The notes under the pieces: generated by a model
The model's input: the letters and a program-made list of their open reading frames with translations, nothing else
What the model was told of the DNA's origin: nothing
Database searches by the model: none
Source: Kitasatospora phosalacinea
GTDB lineage: Bacteria > Actinomycetota > Actinomycetes > Streptomycetales > Streptomycetaceae
Direction of reading: 5' to 3'
Length of the DNA stretch: 8,755 nt
Assembly: GCF_000716545.1 (NCBI RefSeq)
Contig: NZ_JNWZ01000117.1
Span: 1-8,755, forward strand
Position numbers and translations under genes: made by a program
Shown here: positions 7,262 through 8,755 of the stretch, one piece after another
Layout of the letters: every line of letters starts with the position of its first letter
Position numbering within the stretch: the first letter of the stretch is position 1

Positions 7262-8669
7262 CGAGTTCAGCAGCGGAAGTTCGCGTCGCAGATCGACGTC
7301 ACCAACCCTCCGGCGTCCTCGACCTGGGTCGACAGCCACACCGGGCCGGTCAGCTCCACCAAATCCTGCGACGCCACCGACACCCGCACGTCCACCGAGG
7401 CCGGCCGCCCCGCGACCACCATCCCGTGCACCGGGATGTCCGACCTCAACCGCCCCAACCGGCCTTCCAACGAGTCACGTTCCAGATCCGAACGGAGCGC
7501 GGGCACCGCGTGCACCGACGCCCCCGACGCCATCCGTTCCGCGCCCGGCCGCACCGCCGCCGTATCCAACCCGAACACCGTGGTCGGCACACCGCGCACC
7601 TGGCCCGGCGCCGACACCAACGGCGTCACCACCGCCACCCCCGGCAGCTCCGCCAGCGCCTCGTACCGCCACTCCGGCGCGATCTCACCACCCGTCACCC
7701 ACAGGTCCGCACCCACCTCGAACGCGGCCCGGTCCCGGTCGTTCGGCGCCTCACCGGCGATCACCGCAGTGGTCAACGCCCCCACCGCCAGCGCCCGCGC
7801 CCGCGCCATCAACAGCACCGGAGCGCCCTGACCCGCACGCCCTCGGCTCACCTGCCAGCCGCTCAACGGAGCCACCAGACCCCCGCCCGCACCAGCGCCT
7901 CCAACACCCACCCCAACGGCGGCAACAGCAGCAGCGCCACCACCGGATCGAACCCGACCACAGCCGTCGCAGGACTCAACGACCCCTGGCACTACTGCAG
8001 TCGGAGGTACGCCAGCACCGCCACCGCAGCCGGCACCAAGTCCACCCCGGCCCGCTGCACCGCCGCTCGACGCCCCCTGCGCGATGGCGTCTCTGTTCGC
8101 CACCGTCCGCCGTCCACACCACCGGCAGCAGCAACGCACACCCCTGCAGCACCAGCGCCGTACCAGCCGCAGCCGTGCCCTCCACCGGCAGGCCCAACCG
8201 TTCCAACACCCGCAGCAACGGCCATACACACACGCCCAGCAGCGCCACCGGCACCGTGCACAGCAGCCGGGCCCGGCCTGCCCCGCGCGCCAACTGCGGC
8301 AGCAGCTCCGCCTGCCGGAAGTCAGCCAGCTGGCCAGCCGTCAGCGTCATCATCACCACCGACAGCACACCCAGCATCGTCACCGACACCAGCATCCCGA
8401 ACCGCGCACCATCATCAGCGACCGCAGCCCTTCCAAGGCCGCCGGAATGTCGCTGTCCACCCGCAACGCCACCAGCGCCGACTCCGCCCCTCGGAACACC
8501 GCCCAGGCCCGCCAGAACCCCCGCCCCCGCCGACTCCAGGCAGGCCCGCGCTGACCGTCGCAGAGAGCGTTCCGCCGCCCCGAGCCAACACCCCCACCGC
8601 TCACCCTCGCGGGCTGGTCAGCGAGTTGCCCTTGAGTGGGGCGAACCAGAGAATATCCGGCCCGGAAAT
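7262..8669 (-). pseudogene. Decayed FtsX/MacB-type ABC transporter permease, copy A (truncated at both ends)
   Basis: A second permease relic, upstream of copy B in transcription order and paralogous to it. Pieces in order: DILWFAPLKGNSLTS (from 8657) and GGGTLSATVSAGLPGV, the first FtsX unit (LVSVTMLGVLSVVMMTLTAG, from 8392; then ARGAGRARLL), RAGVDLVPAAVAVLAYLRLQ, LSPATAVVGFDPVVALLLLP, a helix region (GLVAPLSGWQVSR, ARALAVGALTTAVIAGE), and an extracellular domain (ADLWVTGGE ... VVTPLVSAPGQVRGVPTTVF ... LTGPVWLSTQVEDAGGLV, about 7310-7740). About five frame changes are needed (near 8540, 8405, 8100, 7890 and 7300), plus in-frame TGA at 8601-8603 and TAG at 7992-7994. The second FtsX unit expected at the C-terminus is absent, and the N-terminal signal helix and first domain are cut off at the rrn terminator. 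The longest open piece (to 7267) lacks its helices' context and is not a likely gene. Confidence 0.8.
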
Positions 8670-8671
8670 GC

Positions 8672-8707
8672 AGAAAGGGCCCCAGCCTGACGGCTGGGGC
8701 CCTTTCT
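8672..8707 (-). terminator. Intrinsic terminator of the rRNA operon
   Basis: A perfect 16-bp stem, AGAAAGGGCCCCAGCC (8672-8687) with its complement (8692-8707), and a 4-base loop. It follows the 5S rRNA 3' end by about 10 nt in the - strand direction. The stem ends in CCCTTTCT on the transcript's 3' side, a short U-containing tract. Confidence 0.93.
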
Positions 8708-8716
8708 CTGAAAGAT

Positions 8717-8755
8717 TGTTCGGCGGCGTCCTACTCTCCCACAGGGTCCCCCCTG
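8717..8755 (-). rRNA. rrf: 5S ribosomal RNA, 3' end (partial)
   Basis: Read on the - strand, the last bases give ACCCTGTGGGAGAGTAGGAC followed by GCCGCCGAACAA, the conserved 3' part of actinobacterial 5S rRNA including the strand that pairs with the 5' end. Only about 39 nt are inside the window; the rest of the gene, and presumably the 23S and 16S genes, lie beyond the right edge. The mature 3' end is placed at about 8716-8718 from the expected terminal helix. The terminator directly downstream marks the end of the rrn operon. Confidence 0.93.

Noticed and set aside
6005..7831. Long + strand open frame (about 608 codons) across the permease relics
   Set aside because: Low-complexity Arg/His/Pro/Gln-rich translation without motifs; the readable protein similarity in this region is all on the - strand.
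5214..8669. Programmed frameshifting or stop-codon readthrough to express intact permeases
   Set aside because: About a dozen frame changes in both directions plus stops, with both genes also missing expected domains, fits decay and not regulated recoding.
1..8755. CRISPR arrays, insertion sequences, phage genes, tRNA genes or a novel defence cluster
   Set aside because: I saw no regularly spaced repeat array, no transposase or integrase motifs with terminal repeats, no tRNA cloverleaf sequence and no unexplained conserved cluster. The intact genes are common core or metabolic families.

Overview
The window is very GC-rich actinobacterial DNA. The near-universal G/C third positions, GTG starts behind GAGG-type ribosome binding sites, a Streptomyces-type 5S rRNA 3' end and a 429-residue citrate synthase of streptomycete type together suggest Streptomyces or Kitasatospora. 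This assignment comes from recognition of family features, not from a search.

Layout from left to right: (1) the last 71 codons of a copper-exporting P1B ATPase (copA) on the + strand. (2) A short-chain dehydrogenase/reductase on the - strand that meets copA tail to tail and overlaps it by 50 bp. (3) A 463-bp intergenic stretch with a pair of direct repeats, a weak candidate promoter and the gltA terminator hairpin. (4) Citrate synthase (gltA, called citA in some streptomycetes), - strand, intact. (5) A 233-bp gap holding the gltA leader with two competing hairpins. (6) recD2, an SF1B DNA helicase, - strand, intact. (7) About 3.4 kb with no intact gene. It contains the remains of two tandem, paralogous FtsX/MacB-type ABC transporter permeases on the - strand, broken by about a dozen frame changes and four in-frame stops. 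(8) A strong hairpin terminator and the 3' end of a 5S rRNA gene on the - strand, so the last gene of an rrn operon enters from the right edge.

Everything except copA reads leftward. gltA (entry to the TCA cycle) and recD2 (DNA maintenance) are ordinary core genes with complete catalytic motifs. I see no functional link between them beyond position.

The unusual part is the permease graveyard between rrn and recD2. The readable remnant of the first permease starts only a few bases beyond the rrn terminator, so its N-terminal part and any partner ATPase gene have been lost, possibly through a rearrangement at the rrn locus. I looked for a novel system and found none that I can support. The best leads are this decay junction, a two-copy 17-bp repeat between gltA and the SDR gene, and alternative hairpins in the gltA leader.
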